Assembly (NCBI GenBank): GCA_964017155.1
Contig: OZ024861.1
Location: 47,102,513-47,166,512, forward strand
DNA: 64,000 nucleotides
DNA from: Oasisia sp. SBJ-2009
Taxonomy: Eukaryota > Annelida > Polychaeta > Sabellida > Siboglinidae
Direction of reading: 5' to 3'
A program made the translations under genes and the position numbers. Numbering within the stretch: position 1 is the stretch's first letter; every line of letters begins with the position of its first letter. Shown in pieces: positions 63,584-64,000 of this stretch. The notes under the pieces were generated by a model, which saw nothing but the letters and a program-made list of their open reading frames with translations, was not told the DNA's origin and ran no database searches.

Positions 63584-63710
63584 AGTATGTTCATGGTAGA
63601 CATGCTTGCTCTTTCCAGGCTTTGTTCACAAGTGCATCCAGCTGTTTGAGACGACTGTTGTCAGGCACGGCCTCATGATAGTTGGTCCCACAGGATCAGG
63701 AAAGAGCAAG
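26699..63710 (+). CDS. DNAH1: DNAH1, axonemal inner-arm dynein heavy chain, 5' part (37 exons)
   Basis: Thirty-seven GT-AG exons (listed separately) join in phase to 1822 codons, from the start Met to the AAA2 Walker A loop; the gene continues to the right. The protein is a ciliary/flagellar motor: an N-terminal stem (about 1-800) binds light/intermediate chains and doublet microtubules, the linker (about 800-1430) is the power-stroke lever, and the AAA ring hydrolyses ATP. AAA1 is complete in its key parts: Walker A GPAGTGKT at 1533-1540, Walker B-containing WACFDEFNR at 1581-1589 and [19 protein letters not shown]2 Walker A GPTGSGKS is at 1814-1821. The choice of DNAH1 over DNAH3/7/12 rests on the N-terminal QTGYYSDVV, the PVPGKAL and [15 protein letters not shown] segments, and residue-for-residue agreement across the stem. 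Full-length family members have about 4200-4300 residues, so a little over 40 percent is present. Confidence 0.95.
26914..27135 (+). mobile_element. tRNA-derived SINE in DNAH1 intron 1
   Basis: tRNA-like head with an A box (GTGGTCACGCGGTAGAGCG) and B box GGTTCAATCCC (26968-26978), followed by a body with TTTGGGAAGAGACACTAAAA, which resembles the conserved metazoan SINE core (GGGAAGGACGTTAAA type). It is on the same strand as DNAH1. The rest of intron 1 (27140-27785) is AT-rich with nothing notable. Confidence 0.82.
27786..27858 (+). CDS. DNAH1: DNAH1 exon 2 (residues 52-76)
   Basis: Acceptor TGTTTATTCAG, donor G|GTGAGA, phase 0 to 1. Encodes [20 protein letters not shown] then YTPIG; weakly conserved stem. 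Confidence 0.85.
28110..28356. mobile_element. hAT-like MITE in DNAH1 intron 2
   Basis: Terminal inverted repeats CAGGGGTAGAAATA (28110-28123) and TATTTCTACCCCTG (28343-28356), with subterminal GGACTACCAG motifs in both orientations inside. Total 247 bp. CAGGG termini suggest hAT; no 8-bp duplication is preserved. Confidence 0.8.
28671..28765 (+). CDS. DNAH1: DNAH1 exon 3 (residues 76-107)
   Basis: Acceptor AATTTCTTTACAG, donor TCG|GTAAGT, phase 1 to 0. Encodes [20 protein letters not shown] then [12 protein letters not shown]; variable stem. Confidence 0.85.
28786..28799 (+). promoter_or_regulatory. CTCF-like motif in DNAH1 intron 3
   Basis: TCACCAGGTGGCGC matches 13 of 14 positions of the animal CTCF core CCASYAGRKGGCRS, 20 bp after the exon 3 donor. 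This is motif evidence only. Confidence 0.35.
28800..29800 (+). other. DNAH1 intron 3, mostly plain sequence
   Basis: AT-rich intron with an (AAT)n run near 29,150-29,170. No element was recognised. Two copies of GTCAGTGACATGTCCACT lie just before exon 4 (29,826-29,871). Confidence 0.5.
29882..29970 (+). CDS. DNAH1: DNAH1 exon 4 (residues 108-137)
   Basis: Acceptor CTGTGTTGTAG, donor AG|GTACGT, phase 0 to 2. Encodes [20 protein letters not shown] then [10 protein letters not shown], conserved with the YEPKMQVPF..PRKIEIER segment of DNAH1. Confidence 0.92.
29971..30368 (+). other. DNAH1 intron 4, nothing notable
   Basis: Plain AT-rich intron sequence; no repeat or element seen. Confidence 0.6.
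30369..30670 (+). CDS. DNAH1: DNAH1 exon 5 (residues 137-238)
   Basis: Acceptor GTGTGCAG; the donor was chosen as AAAC|GTAATT because it is the only nearby GT in the phase (1) needed by exon 6. Encodes [40 protein letters not shown] and RPVPGKAL, all matching DNAH1. The last about 15 residues before the donor are not conserved, so the exact donor is less certain than the exon. Confidence 0.9.
30671..31143 (+). other. DNAH1 intron 5, nothing notable
   Basis: Plain AT-rich intron; a TTTTACTCAAGTA-like phrase recurs near 31,000 and 31,070, which may be an old element edge. Confidence 0.5.
31144..31299 (+). CDS. DNAH1: DNAH1 exon 6 (residues 238-290)
   Basis: Acceptor CTGTTATAG, donor G|GTCAGT, phase 1 to 1. 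Encodes [20 protein letters not shown] then [11 protein letters not shown], matching the YKWCEVGVLDYDE..LYLVHKT segment. Confidence 0.93.
32230..32560 (+). mobile_element. LINE 3' end in DNAH1 intron 6
   Basis: 32267-32365 encodes [20 protein letters not shown] then [12 protein letters not shown] and a stop, the common C-terminus of CR1/L2-like reverse transcriptases. An AT-rich 3' UTR with TTTATTTATT repeats follows. It is heavily 5'-truncated. Confidence 0.8.
32921..33188 (+). CDS. DNAH1: DNAH1 exon 7 (residues 290-379)
   Basis: Acceptor TTTGTTCCCTAG, donor GG|GTAAGC, phase 1 to 2. Encodes [40 protein letters not shown] and a following helix; a strong DNAH1 signature. Confidence 0.96.
33189..33686 (+). 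other. DNAH1 intron 7, nothing notable
   Basis: Plain intron sequence without recognised repeats. Confidence 0.6.
33687..33847 (+). CDS. DNAH1: DNAH1 exon 8 (residues 379-433)
   Basis: Acceptor TCTGTTTTCAG, donor G|GTGAGT, phase 2 to 1. Encodes [39 protein letters not shown] and KVPERG; stem region. Confidence 0.94.
33944..34307. mobile_element. hAT-type MITE with 8-bp target duplication, DNAH1 intron 8
   Basis: TAAGGATGGGA (33944 onward) and TCCCATCCTTA (to 34307) form terminal inverted repeats, with GATTCGTATTCAAAAT phrases inside. Flanks are perfect 8-bp duplications ATGTATTG at 33936-33943 and 34308-34315. The length (364 bp), TIR and 8-bp duplication fit a hAT non-autonomous element. 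No coding capacity. Confidence 0.9.
34320..35177 (+). other. DNAH1 intron 8, remaining part
   Basis: No repeat array, element or exon recognised downstream of the MITE. Confidence 0.55.
35178..35392 (+). CDS. DNAH1: DNAH1 exon 9 (residues 433-504)
   Basis: Acceptor CTGTGCTGTGCAG, donor CAG|GTGAGT, phase 1 to 0. Encodes [38 protein letters not shown] and [14 protein letters not shown]. Confidence 0.96.
35490..35916. repeat. ~32-bp repeat carrying acceptor-like CACCAG|GTG, DNAH1 intron 9
   Basis: Two copies of TGCATTCACCAGGTGGCAGT (35,491 and 35,531), then about 7 copies of a 32-bp unit with TTCACCAGGTGTTTGTGGTA then GTTATTTGTTTA (35,690-35,900). The true exon 10 boundary reads CCACCAG|GTGGCACTG, so unit and splice site share the same core. 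Confidence 0.88.
35917..36084 (+). CDS. DNAH1: DNAH1 exon 10 (residues 505-560)
   Basis: Acceptor TGTCCACCAG, donor CAG|GTGAGA, phase 0. Encodes [40 protein letters not shown] and [13 protein letters not shown]. Confidence 0.96.
36128..36400 (+). mobile_element. tRNA-derived SINE in DNAH1 intron 10
   Basis: Head with AGTGTAGTAGTTAGCAC (A box) and GGTTCACTACC (B box, 36194-36204), then a body with GTGTTAAAACCTGG, CTCAACATTGGGGAC and AGAACTACTGAGGATGACA. The same family recurs at 60,595-60,740. Confidence 0.82.
36907..37037 (+). CDS. DNAH1: DNAH1 exon 11 (residues 561-604)
   Basis: Acceptor TCGCGTTCAG, donor CA|GTAAGT, phase 0 to 2. Encodes [20 protein letters not shown] and [13 protein letters not shown]; matches RFLVQDSL..F..... 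of DNAH1. Lacks an in-frame Met near its start. Confidence 0.94.
37038..37405 (+). other. DNAH1 intron 11, nothing notable
   Basis: Plain intron; one reverse-strand CTCF-like GTGCCACCTGGTGT at 37321-37334. Confidence 0.5.
37406..37556 (+). CDS. DNAH1: DNAH1 exon 12 (residues 604-654)
   Basis: Acceptor CTATATTTCAG, donor AAG|GTGTGTG that is itself the first unit of a GT microsatellite. Encodes [20 protein letters not shown] then [18 protein letters not shown] and VPQLEK. Confidence 0.95.
37557..37830. repeat. (GT)n / (TGTGACTG)n microsatellite starting at the exon 12 donor
   Basis: GT-rich tract with interruptions, including about 8 units of GTGTGTGACT (37,720-37,805). It begins exactly at the exon 12 5' splice site. 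Confidence 0.96.
38145..38900. repeat. long polypyrimidine tract (CT, CCCTT repeats), DNAH1 intron 12
   Basis: About 650 bp of nearly pure pyrimidine: (CT)n at 38,290-38,480 broken by a short (AT)n, then CCTTCCCT/CCCCTT repeats (38,555-38,880). It ends about 60 bp before the exon 13 acceptor. It could form triplex (H-) DNA and gives false open frames on both strands. Confidence 0.95.
38950..39143 (+). CDS. DNAH1: DNAH1 exon 13 (residues 655-719)
   Basis: Acceptor CTGTTTGTAG, donor GC|GTAAGT, phase 0 to 2. Encodes [40 protein letters not shown] and [10 protein letters not shown], highly conserved in DNAH1. Confidence 0.97.
39260..39840. repeat. 20-bp minisatellite in DNAH1 intron 13
   Basis: About 29 copies of a 20-bp unit AAACATAGACAATCATAGTA with single-base variants (G for the last A, T for C). 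Confidence 0.96.
40034..40259 (+). CDS. DNAH1: DNAH1 exon 14 (residues 719-794)
   Basis: Acceptor TCTGACACAG, donor GAC|GTAAGA, phase 2 to 0. Encodes [40 protein letters not shown] and [16 protein letters not shown]. Confidence 0.96.
40260..40767 (+). other. DNAH1 intron 14, nothing notable
   Basis: Plain AT-rich intron. Confidence 0.6.
40768..40887 (+). CDS. DNAH1: DNAH1 exon 15 (residues 795-834)
   Basis: Acceptor TTTGTCTATAG, donor ACG|GTAAGT, phase 0. Encodes [20 protein letters not shown] then [20 protein letters not shown] (family F.SISRKI..P...EELAELREWMK.IP). No Met near the start, so it is easily missed. Confidence 0.95.
40888..41455 (+). other. DNAH1 intron 15, nothing notable
   Basis: Plain AT-rich intron. 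Confidence 0.6.
41456..41538 (+). CDS. DNAH1: DNAH1 exon 16 (residues 835-862)
   Basis: Acceptor CTGTTTCAG, donor AA|GTGAGT, phase 0 to 2. Encodes [20 protein letters not shown] then SADDFQAK. Confidence 0.94.
41729..41870 (+). CDS. DNAH1: DNAH1 exon 17 (residues 862-909)
   Basis: Acceptor TTGACGCCAG, donor TTT|GTGAGT, phase 2 to 0. Encodes [20 protein letters not shown] then [20 protein letters not shown]; linker entry. Confidence 0.95.
42001..42081. repeat. (ACGC)n-(TC)n microsatellite
   Basis: About 7 ACGC units followed by about 26 TC units in DNAH1 intron 17. Confidence 0.95.
42301..42314 (-). promoter_or_regulatory. CTCF-like motif in DNAH1 intron 17
   Basis: CTGCCCTCTAGTGG on +; its complement CCACTAGAGGGCAG matches all 14 positions of CCASYAGRKGGCRS. 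It lies 31 bp upstream of exon 18. Related weaker CTCTGGTGGCC/CCCTGGTGG phrases occur at 42,150-42,270. Confidence 0.4.
42346..42501 (+). CDS. DNAH1: DNAH1 exon 18 (residues 910-961)
   Basis: Acceptor AACTGCTCTAG, donor AAC|GTACGT, phase 0. Encodes [40 protein letters not shown] and [12 protein letters not shown]. Confidence 0.96.
42502..43112 (+). other. DNAH1 intron 18 with (TA)n microsatellite
   Basis: (TA)-rich microsatellite at about 42,775-42,865; a short (TATTG)n at 42,700-42,718; otherwise plain. Confidence 0.8.
43113..43311 (+). CDS. DNAH1: DNAH1 exon 19 (residues 962-1028)
   Basis: Acceptor TATCTGTTTTAG, donor A|GTAAGT, phase 0 to 1. Encodes [35 protein letters not shown] and [15 protein letters not shown]; linker. 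Confidence 0.96.
43390..44290. repeat. ~20-bp (CACCTGTACCTACCTGTG)n minisatellite, DNAH1 intron 19
   Basis: About 45 copies of a 10/20-bp unit alternating CACCTGTACCTA, CCTGTGCACA and CCTGTGCTCA, degenerate at the left (43,390-43,650) and homogeneous at 43,700-44,280. It ends 8 bp before the exon 20 acceptor. It is densely packed with CACCTG, and on the minus strand with CAGGTAGGT/CAGGTGAGC donor-like sites. The 382-, 264- and 233-codon open frames here are artefacts. Confidence 0.96.
44298..44410 (+). CDS. DNAH1: DNAH1 exon 20 (residues 1028-1065)
   Basis: Acceptor GTTGCTTACAG, donor CAG|GTGCTT, phase 1 to 0. Encodes [20 protein letters not shown] then [17 protein letters not shown], a near-invariant linker motif. 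Confidence 0.96.
44411..44834 (+). other. DNAH1 intron 20, nothing notable
   Basis: Plain intron sequence. Confidence 0.6.
44835..44975 (+). CDS. DNAH1: DNAH1 exon 21 (residues 1066-1112)
   Basis: Acceptor CATTTTCCAG, donor CAG|GTGATT, phase 0. Encodes [20 protein letters not shown] then [16 protein letters not shown]. Confidence 0.97.
45260..45715. repeat. ~29/58-bp minisatellite, DNAH1 intron 21
   Basis: Alternating half-units TGACACTGGTGTCAACAAAG and ACTTGACACTTGTGTCAACA then TAATA. Each half-unit contains an imperfect palindrome TGACAC.GGTGTCA. About 14 half-units; left edge degenerate. Confidence 0.9.
45893..46105 (+). CDS. DNAH1: DNAH1 exon 22 (residues 1113-1183)
   Basis: Acceptor TTGTGTCACTAG, donor CAG|GTGAGT, phase 0. 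Encodes [35 protein letters not shown] and [16 protein letters not shown]. Confidence 0.97.
46115..46785. repeat. ~36-bp minisatellite starting at the exon 22 donor
   Basis: About 18 copies of a 35-36-bp unit with CTACACAGCAAACTACACAT then TAGTCGCGTAATAAT. Starts about 10 bp after the donor. Alternation of ACAGCAAACT, ACAGAAAACT and GCAGCAAATT types shows a higher-order pattern. Confidence 0.95.
46790..47300 (+). other. DNAH1 intron 22, simple-sequence stretch
   Basis: A degenerate (TCAT/TGTCAT)-rich stretch at 46,820-47,090, then plain AT-rich sequence. Confidence 0.55.
47446..47565. repeat. (AT)n microsatellite left of LINE fragment
   Basis: About 100 bp of TA dinucleotides with few breaks. 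Confidence 0.93.
47566..48118 (+). pseudogene. 5'-truncated LINE reverse transcriptase C-terminus
   Basis: The frame runs from about 47,570 ([20 protein letters not shown]) through [48 protein letters not shown] and [14 protein letters not shown] to [11 protein letters not shown] and [17 protein letters not shown], then stop. This is the C-terminal part of the endonuclease-reverse transcriptase proteins often annotated as craniofacial development protein 2-like. It ends in TAAGTAAGTAA and is flanked by (AT)n on both sides. The 172-codon stretch is open, so the insertion may be fairly young. Confidence 0.88.
48128..48177. repeat. (AT)n microsatellite right of LINE fragment
   Basis: About 24 AT units. 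Confidence 0.95.
48309..48473 (+). CDS. DNAH1: DNAH1 exon 23 (residues 1184-1238)
   Basis: Acceptor TCCGTGTCGACAG, donor CAG|GTGCGT, phase 0. Encodes [40 protein letters not shown] and [14 protein letters not shown]. Confidence 0.97.
48487..49116. mobile_element. inverted-repeat element (MITE), DNAH1 intron 23
   Basis: Both ends carry, in opposite orientation, copies of TTCCCATTATAGCTAC and AATTAAGTTTGACAGTT (left 48,493-48,575; right 48,990-49,105). Outer ends CGGT/ACCG are flanked by AATAAA on both sides (48481-48486 and 49117-49122), a possible 6-bp target duplication. It begins 13 bp after the exon 23 donor. Confidence 0.65.
49493..50039 (-). mobile_element. LINE 3' fragment in DNAH1 intron 23
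   Basis: On the minus strand, broken frames read [26 protein letters not shown] and [17 protein letters not shown], a decayed reverse-transcriptase C-terminus (family RVAYN...R.L...P...SAS.MF). The 3' end is a (TTGAA)n tail at 49,495-49,513. Confidence 0.72.
50099..50337 (-). mobile_element. SINE lacking its tRNA head, DNAH1 intron 23
   Basis: About 85 percent identical by eye to 61,886-62,125: CAGTATCCAGTCCTCAGGAC, AGCGCTTTA.ACTTTACTTCC, CTGACAGACCTGTTCACTCA, CACATATCCACCACTGTCTA and ATACAGCTGAGTGAACTGGA. It stops before the tRNA-like part, so it is truncated at what is its 5' end. Confidence 0.82.
50419..50646 (+). CDS. DNAH1: DNAH1 exon 24 (residues 1239-1314)
   Basis: Acceptor CGGCGTTGCTAG, donor AGG|GTAAGC, phase 0. 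Encodes [36 protein letters not shown] and [16 protein letters not shown], near-invariant in axonemal dyneins. Confidence 0.97.
50690..51215 (+). mobile_element. decayed LINE 3' ends in DNAH1 intron 24
   Basis: At 51,010-51,160 a broken frame reads [17 protein letters not shown], then, after a frameshift, [21 protein letters not shown], the usual LINE C-terminal pattern (G.RAFS..GP.LWN.LP...F...LK..LF). An older tail with GGCGCTTTATAAATAAAATT lies at 50,908-50,930. Confidence 0.65.
51558..51737 (+). CDS. DNAH1: DNAH1 exon 25 (residues 1315-1374)
   Basis: Acceptor TTCTGCATCAG chosen because [12 protein letters not shown] then aligns without gap to the family LLFQEDLEITHM; donor AAG|GTAGCA. 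Encodes also [20 protein letters not shown]. Confidence 0.94.
51745..52530. repeat. ~27-bp minisatellite starting at the exon 25 donor
   Basis: About 27 copies of a 26-27-bp unit with CATTCAACATCATCCCACTT then CTGACAC or ATTACAC, homogeneous at 51,830-52,260 and degenerate to the right. It begins within 10 bp of the donor. Confidence 0.95.
52870..54045. repeat. 18-bp CACGTG-rich minisatellite ending at the exon 26 acceptor
   Basis: About 65 copies of TGTATGTCATCTGTCACG, with ACATG and ATATG variants. Most units contain CACGTG across the unit boundary. A 36-bp higher-order alternation (TATGTC/CTGTC) is seen at 53,740-54,010. It ends about 20 bp before exon 26. All long open frames here (up to 291 codons) are artefacts of the multiple-of-three period. 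Confidence 0.96.
54050..54187 (+). CDS. DNAH1: DNAH1 exon 26 (residues 1375-1420)
   Basis: Acceptor CGTGTGTGTAG, donor CAG|GTATAG, phase 0. Encodes [40 protein letters not shown] and ILLQQ, matching the RTQWVLNWPGQVTIAG..YWT.EV.EAL segment that precedes AAA1. No Met, so it is absent from Met-start ORF lists. Confidence 0.96.
54188..54542 (+). other. DNAH1 intron 26, nothing notable
   Basis: Plain intron sequence. Confidence 0.6.
54543..54706 (+). CDS. DNAH1: DNAH1 exon 27 (residues 1421-1475)
   Basis: Acceptor GACGTGTCACCAG, donor AG|GTATGT, phase 0 to 2. Encodes [34 protein letters not shown] and [10 protein letters not shown]. Confidence 0.97.
54833..55110. mobile_element. dispersed repeat, uninterrupted copy
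   Basis: Same sequence as 47,297-47,445 plus 48,176-48,235, without the LINE/(AT)n insertion. Only a short ATATATA remains at the insertion point (54,967-54,975). It is of unknown class. The rest of intron 27 (55,110-55,549) is AT-rich with loose TATTGC-type repetition. Confidence 0.75.
55550..55666 (+). CDS. DNAH1: DNAH1 exon 28 (residues 1475-1514)
   Basis: Acceptor GTGTGTTACAG, donor AG|GTACTG, phase 2 to 2. Encodes [20 protein letters not shown] then [19 protein letters not shown], the start of the AAA1 module. Confidence 0.97.
55965..56112. repeat. ~27-bp repeat before exon 29
   Basis: About 5 copies of TGGACATTTGACAGAGCTAG and variants, ending 12 bp before the exon 29 acceptor. Confidence 0.85.
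56124..56214 (+). CDS. DNAH1: DNAH1 exon 29 (residues 1514-1544, AAA1 Walker A)
   Basis: Acceptor TGGTTGCAG, donor AAG|GTACAG, phase 2 to 0. Encodes [18 protein letters not shown] then [12 protein letters not shown]; Lys 1539 and Thr 1540 contact ATP in the principal hydrolytic site. Confidence 0.98.
56215..56677 (+). other. DNAH1 intron 29, degenerate repeat
   Basis: Loose repetition of TTTGTC..TGACAT/TTTGT-type phrases at about 56,415-56,600; no element recognised. Confidence 0.45.
56678..56775 (+). CDS. DNAH1: DNAH1 exon 30 (residues 1545-1577)
   Basis: Acceptor GACATTTCCAG, donor AG|GTAGAC, phase 0 to 2. Encodes [20 protein letters not shown] then [12 protein letters not shown]. Confidence 0.97.
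56960..57780 (+). mobile_element. LINE 3' end in DNAH1 intron 30
   Basis: 57,246-57,506 encodes a decayed C-terminus: [35 protein letters not shown] and [14 protein letters not shown] then stop (family FKV..CRTNLRQF...GP.IWN.LP). The 3' UTR ends in (CATT)n/(CATC)n. A TTGAATTGAATTGAACTG phrase at 56,978-56,995 may belong to a second element edge. Confidence 0.75.
57777..57895. repeat. (CATC)n microsatellite, LINE tail
   Basis: About 28 CATC/CATT units directly after the LINE 3' UTR; probably an expanded LINE tail. Confidence 0.95.
58051..58156 (+). CDS. DNAH1: DNAH1 exon 31 (residues 1577-1612, AAA1 Walker B)
   Basis: Acceptor TCTCATTGTAG, donor TCG|GTACGG, phase 2 to 0. Encodes [20 protein letters not shown] then [12 protein letters not shown]; Asp 1585 and Glu 1586 are the Walker B pair. 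Confidence 0.97.
58157..58581 (+). other. DNAH1 intron 31, nothing notable
   Basis: Plain AT-rich intron. Confidence 0.6.
58582..58695 (+). CDS. DNAH1: DNAH1 exon 32 (residues 1613-1650)
   Basis: Acceptor GTGTTTGTAG, donor AAG|GTGATG, phase 0. Encodes [20 protein letters not shown] then [18 protein letters not shown] (sensor I region of AAA1). Confidence 0.98.
59395..59760 (+). mobile_element. LINE 3' end in DNAH1 intron 32
   Basis: 59,400-59,495 encodes [18 protein letters not shown] then [13 protein letters not shown] and stop, a common LINE C-terminus (IPLWN.LP..AV....L..F). An AT-rich 3' UTR with TTTATTTAT repeats follows. Another 400 bp before it (58,850-59,390) shows no clear coding remains. 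Confidence 0.75.
59882..60031 (+). CDS. DNAH1: DNAH1 exon 33 (residues 1651-1700)
   Basis: Acceptor TTGGGTTGTAG, donor CAG|GTCAGT, phase 0. Encodes [40 protein letters not shown] and [10 protein letters not shown]. Confidence 0.97.
60061..60165. repeat. 56-bp tandem duplication in DNAH1 intron 33
   Basis: ATCGGTTTCATGAAGTGTAC then ATAAAGTTACACAAATACTT occurs twice in a row at 60,063 and 60,121. Confidence 0.9.
60595..60740 (+). mobile_element. tRNA-derived SINE in DNAH1 intron 33
   Basis: Same family as 36,128-36,400: TAGTGTAATGGTTAGCAC (A box), GGTTCAATACC (B box, 60649-60659), then AAAACCTGGTTCTCAACATT and GGGGACAACATTGTATAGAT. Truncated after about 145 bp. TTGTATAGATC recurs at 60,917. 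Confidence 0.78.
61034..61120 (+). CDS. DNAH1: DNAH1 exon 34 (residues 1701-1729)
   Basis: Acceptor TATTTGACAG, donor GAG|GTGAGT, phase 0. Encodes [20 protein letters not shown] then KRQNPDMDE. Confidence 0.97.
61208..61398. repeat. (GT)n microsatellite, DNAH1 intron 34
   Basis: GT tract with GTTT, GCAT and GCGT interruptions, about 190 bp. Confidence 0.96.
61735..61841 (+). CDS. DNAH1: DNAH1 exon 35 (residues 1730-1765)
   Basis: Acceptor CATCCTTCAG, donor AA|GTATGT, phase 0 to 2. Encodes [20 protein letters not shown] then [15 protein letters not shown]. Confidence 0.97.
61886..62232 (-). mobile_element. tRNA-derived SINE (full), DNAH1 intron 35
   Basis: On the minus strand a tRNA-like head starts near 62,232 with AATGGCTCAGGGGTAGAGCG (A box) and GGTTCGAATCC (B box, 62166-62176), followed by a body with TCCAGTTCACTCAGCTGTAT and GTCCTGAGGACTGGATACTG. 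It is inserted antisense to DNAH1. A head-less relative lies at 50,099-50,337. Confidence 0.88.
62520..63015. repeat. degenerate ~58-bp repeat in DNAH1 intron 35
   Basis: About 8 diverged copies of a unit with TGTGTCTACAGTTTTTGTTA, AGCATCATACCAA and TGTGTCACT, running up to the exon 36 acceptor. It looks like an old minisatellite. Confidence 0.65.
63034..63113 (+). CDS. DNAH1: DNAH1 exon 36 (residues 1765-1792)
   Basis: Acceptor GTGTTTGCAG, donor G|GTACAT, phase 2 to 1. Encodes [20 protein letters not shown] then GLKDMAG (family DYG.L...I...C....L), the AAA1-AAA2 link. The reading frame was set by phase, since another frame is also open. Confidence 0.94.
63419..63580. repeat. (CA)n microsatellite, DNAH1 intron 36
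   Basis: CA tract with a few CC interruptions, 38 bp before the exon 37 acceptor. A short (TTGA)n lies at 63,319-63,341. Confidence 0.96.
63619..63710 (+). CDS. DNAH1: DNAH1 exon 37 (residues 1792-1822, AAA2 Walker A)
   Basis: Acceptor CTCTTTCCAG, donor AAG|GTAACC, phase 1 to 0. Encodes [20 protein letters not shown] then [11 protein letters not shown]; the P-loop of AAA2, the last exon in the window. The gene continues beyond 64,000. Confidence 0.97.
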
Positions 63711-64000
63711 GTAACCCATGGATAATGGAATGTACAGCAACGGGAAAGACCGAGATAACTATAACCTGCTGTGCATATTTAATTACCAGTTCCATGCTGT
63801 GTATTTAACTCATATCCTTCCCAAATCCAGTAATCCTACACATGTTTACATAATTTATTACAGTCTCCATTGTTTTTGATATATACTTACATCATTATGC
63901 AATCCACTCTCTTGTATTATTATTTATTTTAAGCAGCAATGTACATATTTATATTAAAGGTATGGCAGTTAGGTAGATAATGCATGTGTGTATATATATA

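Noticed and set aside
26699..63710. Assignment to DNAH3, DNAH7 or DNAH12
   Set aside because: AAA1 alone would allow these, but the N-terminal stem ([43 protein letters not shown]) follows DNAH1 throughout.

Overview
The window is nuclear DNA from an invertebrate animal. Two intron-rich, GT-AG spliced genes lie head to tail on the + strand: TSG101 (ESCRT-I subunit; 10 coding exons, 6492-21953, complete) and the 5' part of DNAH1 (axonemal inner-arm dynein heavy chain; 37 coding exons, 26699-63710, continuing past the right edge). Exon phases were checked across every junction in both genes and close without a break: TSG101 gives 355 codons plus stop, DNAH1 gives 1822 codons up to the Walker A loop of AAA2. 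tRNA-derived SINEs, CR1/L2-like LINE tails, and a LINE with PHD fingers and a 2A-like peptide fit a marine invertebrate deuterostome or lophotrochozoan (mollusc-like); the species cannot be named from the sequence.

Layout. 1-3716: AT-rich intergenic DNA with a diverged direct repeat and no gene seen. 3717-6241: a DNA transposon with about 440-460 bp terminal inverted repeats around a decayed open reading frame of a family I cannot name. 6492-21953: TSG101, whose introns are inflated by minisatellites, a TTAA-flanked non-autonomous element and an antisense LINE (about 17.1-20.8 kb). 21954-26698: 3' UTR and intergenic DNA with a second antisense LINE fragment, then the probable DNAH1 promoter/5' UTR area with a long hairpin. 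26699-64000: DNAH1. Its exons encode the N-terminal stem, the linker, and AAA1 with Walker A and Walker B; the last exon reaches the AAA2 P-loop. The introns hold minisatellites, MITEs, SINEs and LINE 3' ends.

The two genes have unrelated jobs (endosomal sorting/abscission versus ciliary motility), and nothing suggests joint control. The most unusual structural feature is how tandem repeats sit against splice sites. Several arrays have a unit that itself contains the acceptor (and, for TSG101 exon 8, the first coding bases), so a real splice site is preceded by up to dozens of look-alikes. Other points of interest are the long-TIR transposon, the 2A-like LINE, a pair of reciprocal insertions in a duplicated intron segment, and a CACGTG-rich satellite in DNAH1.
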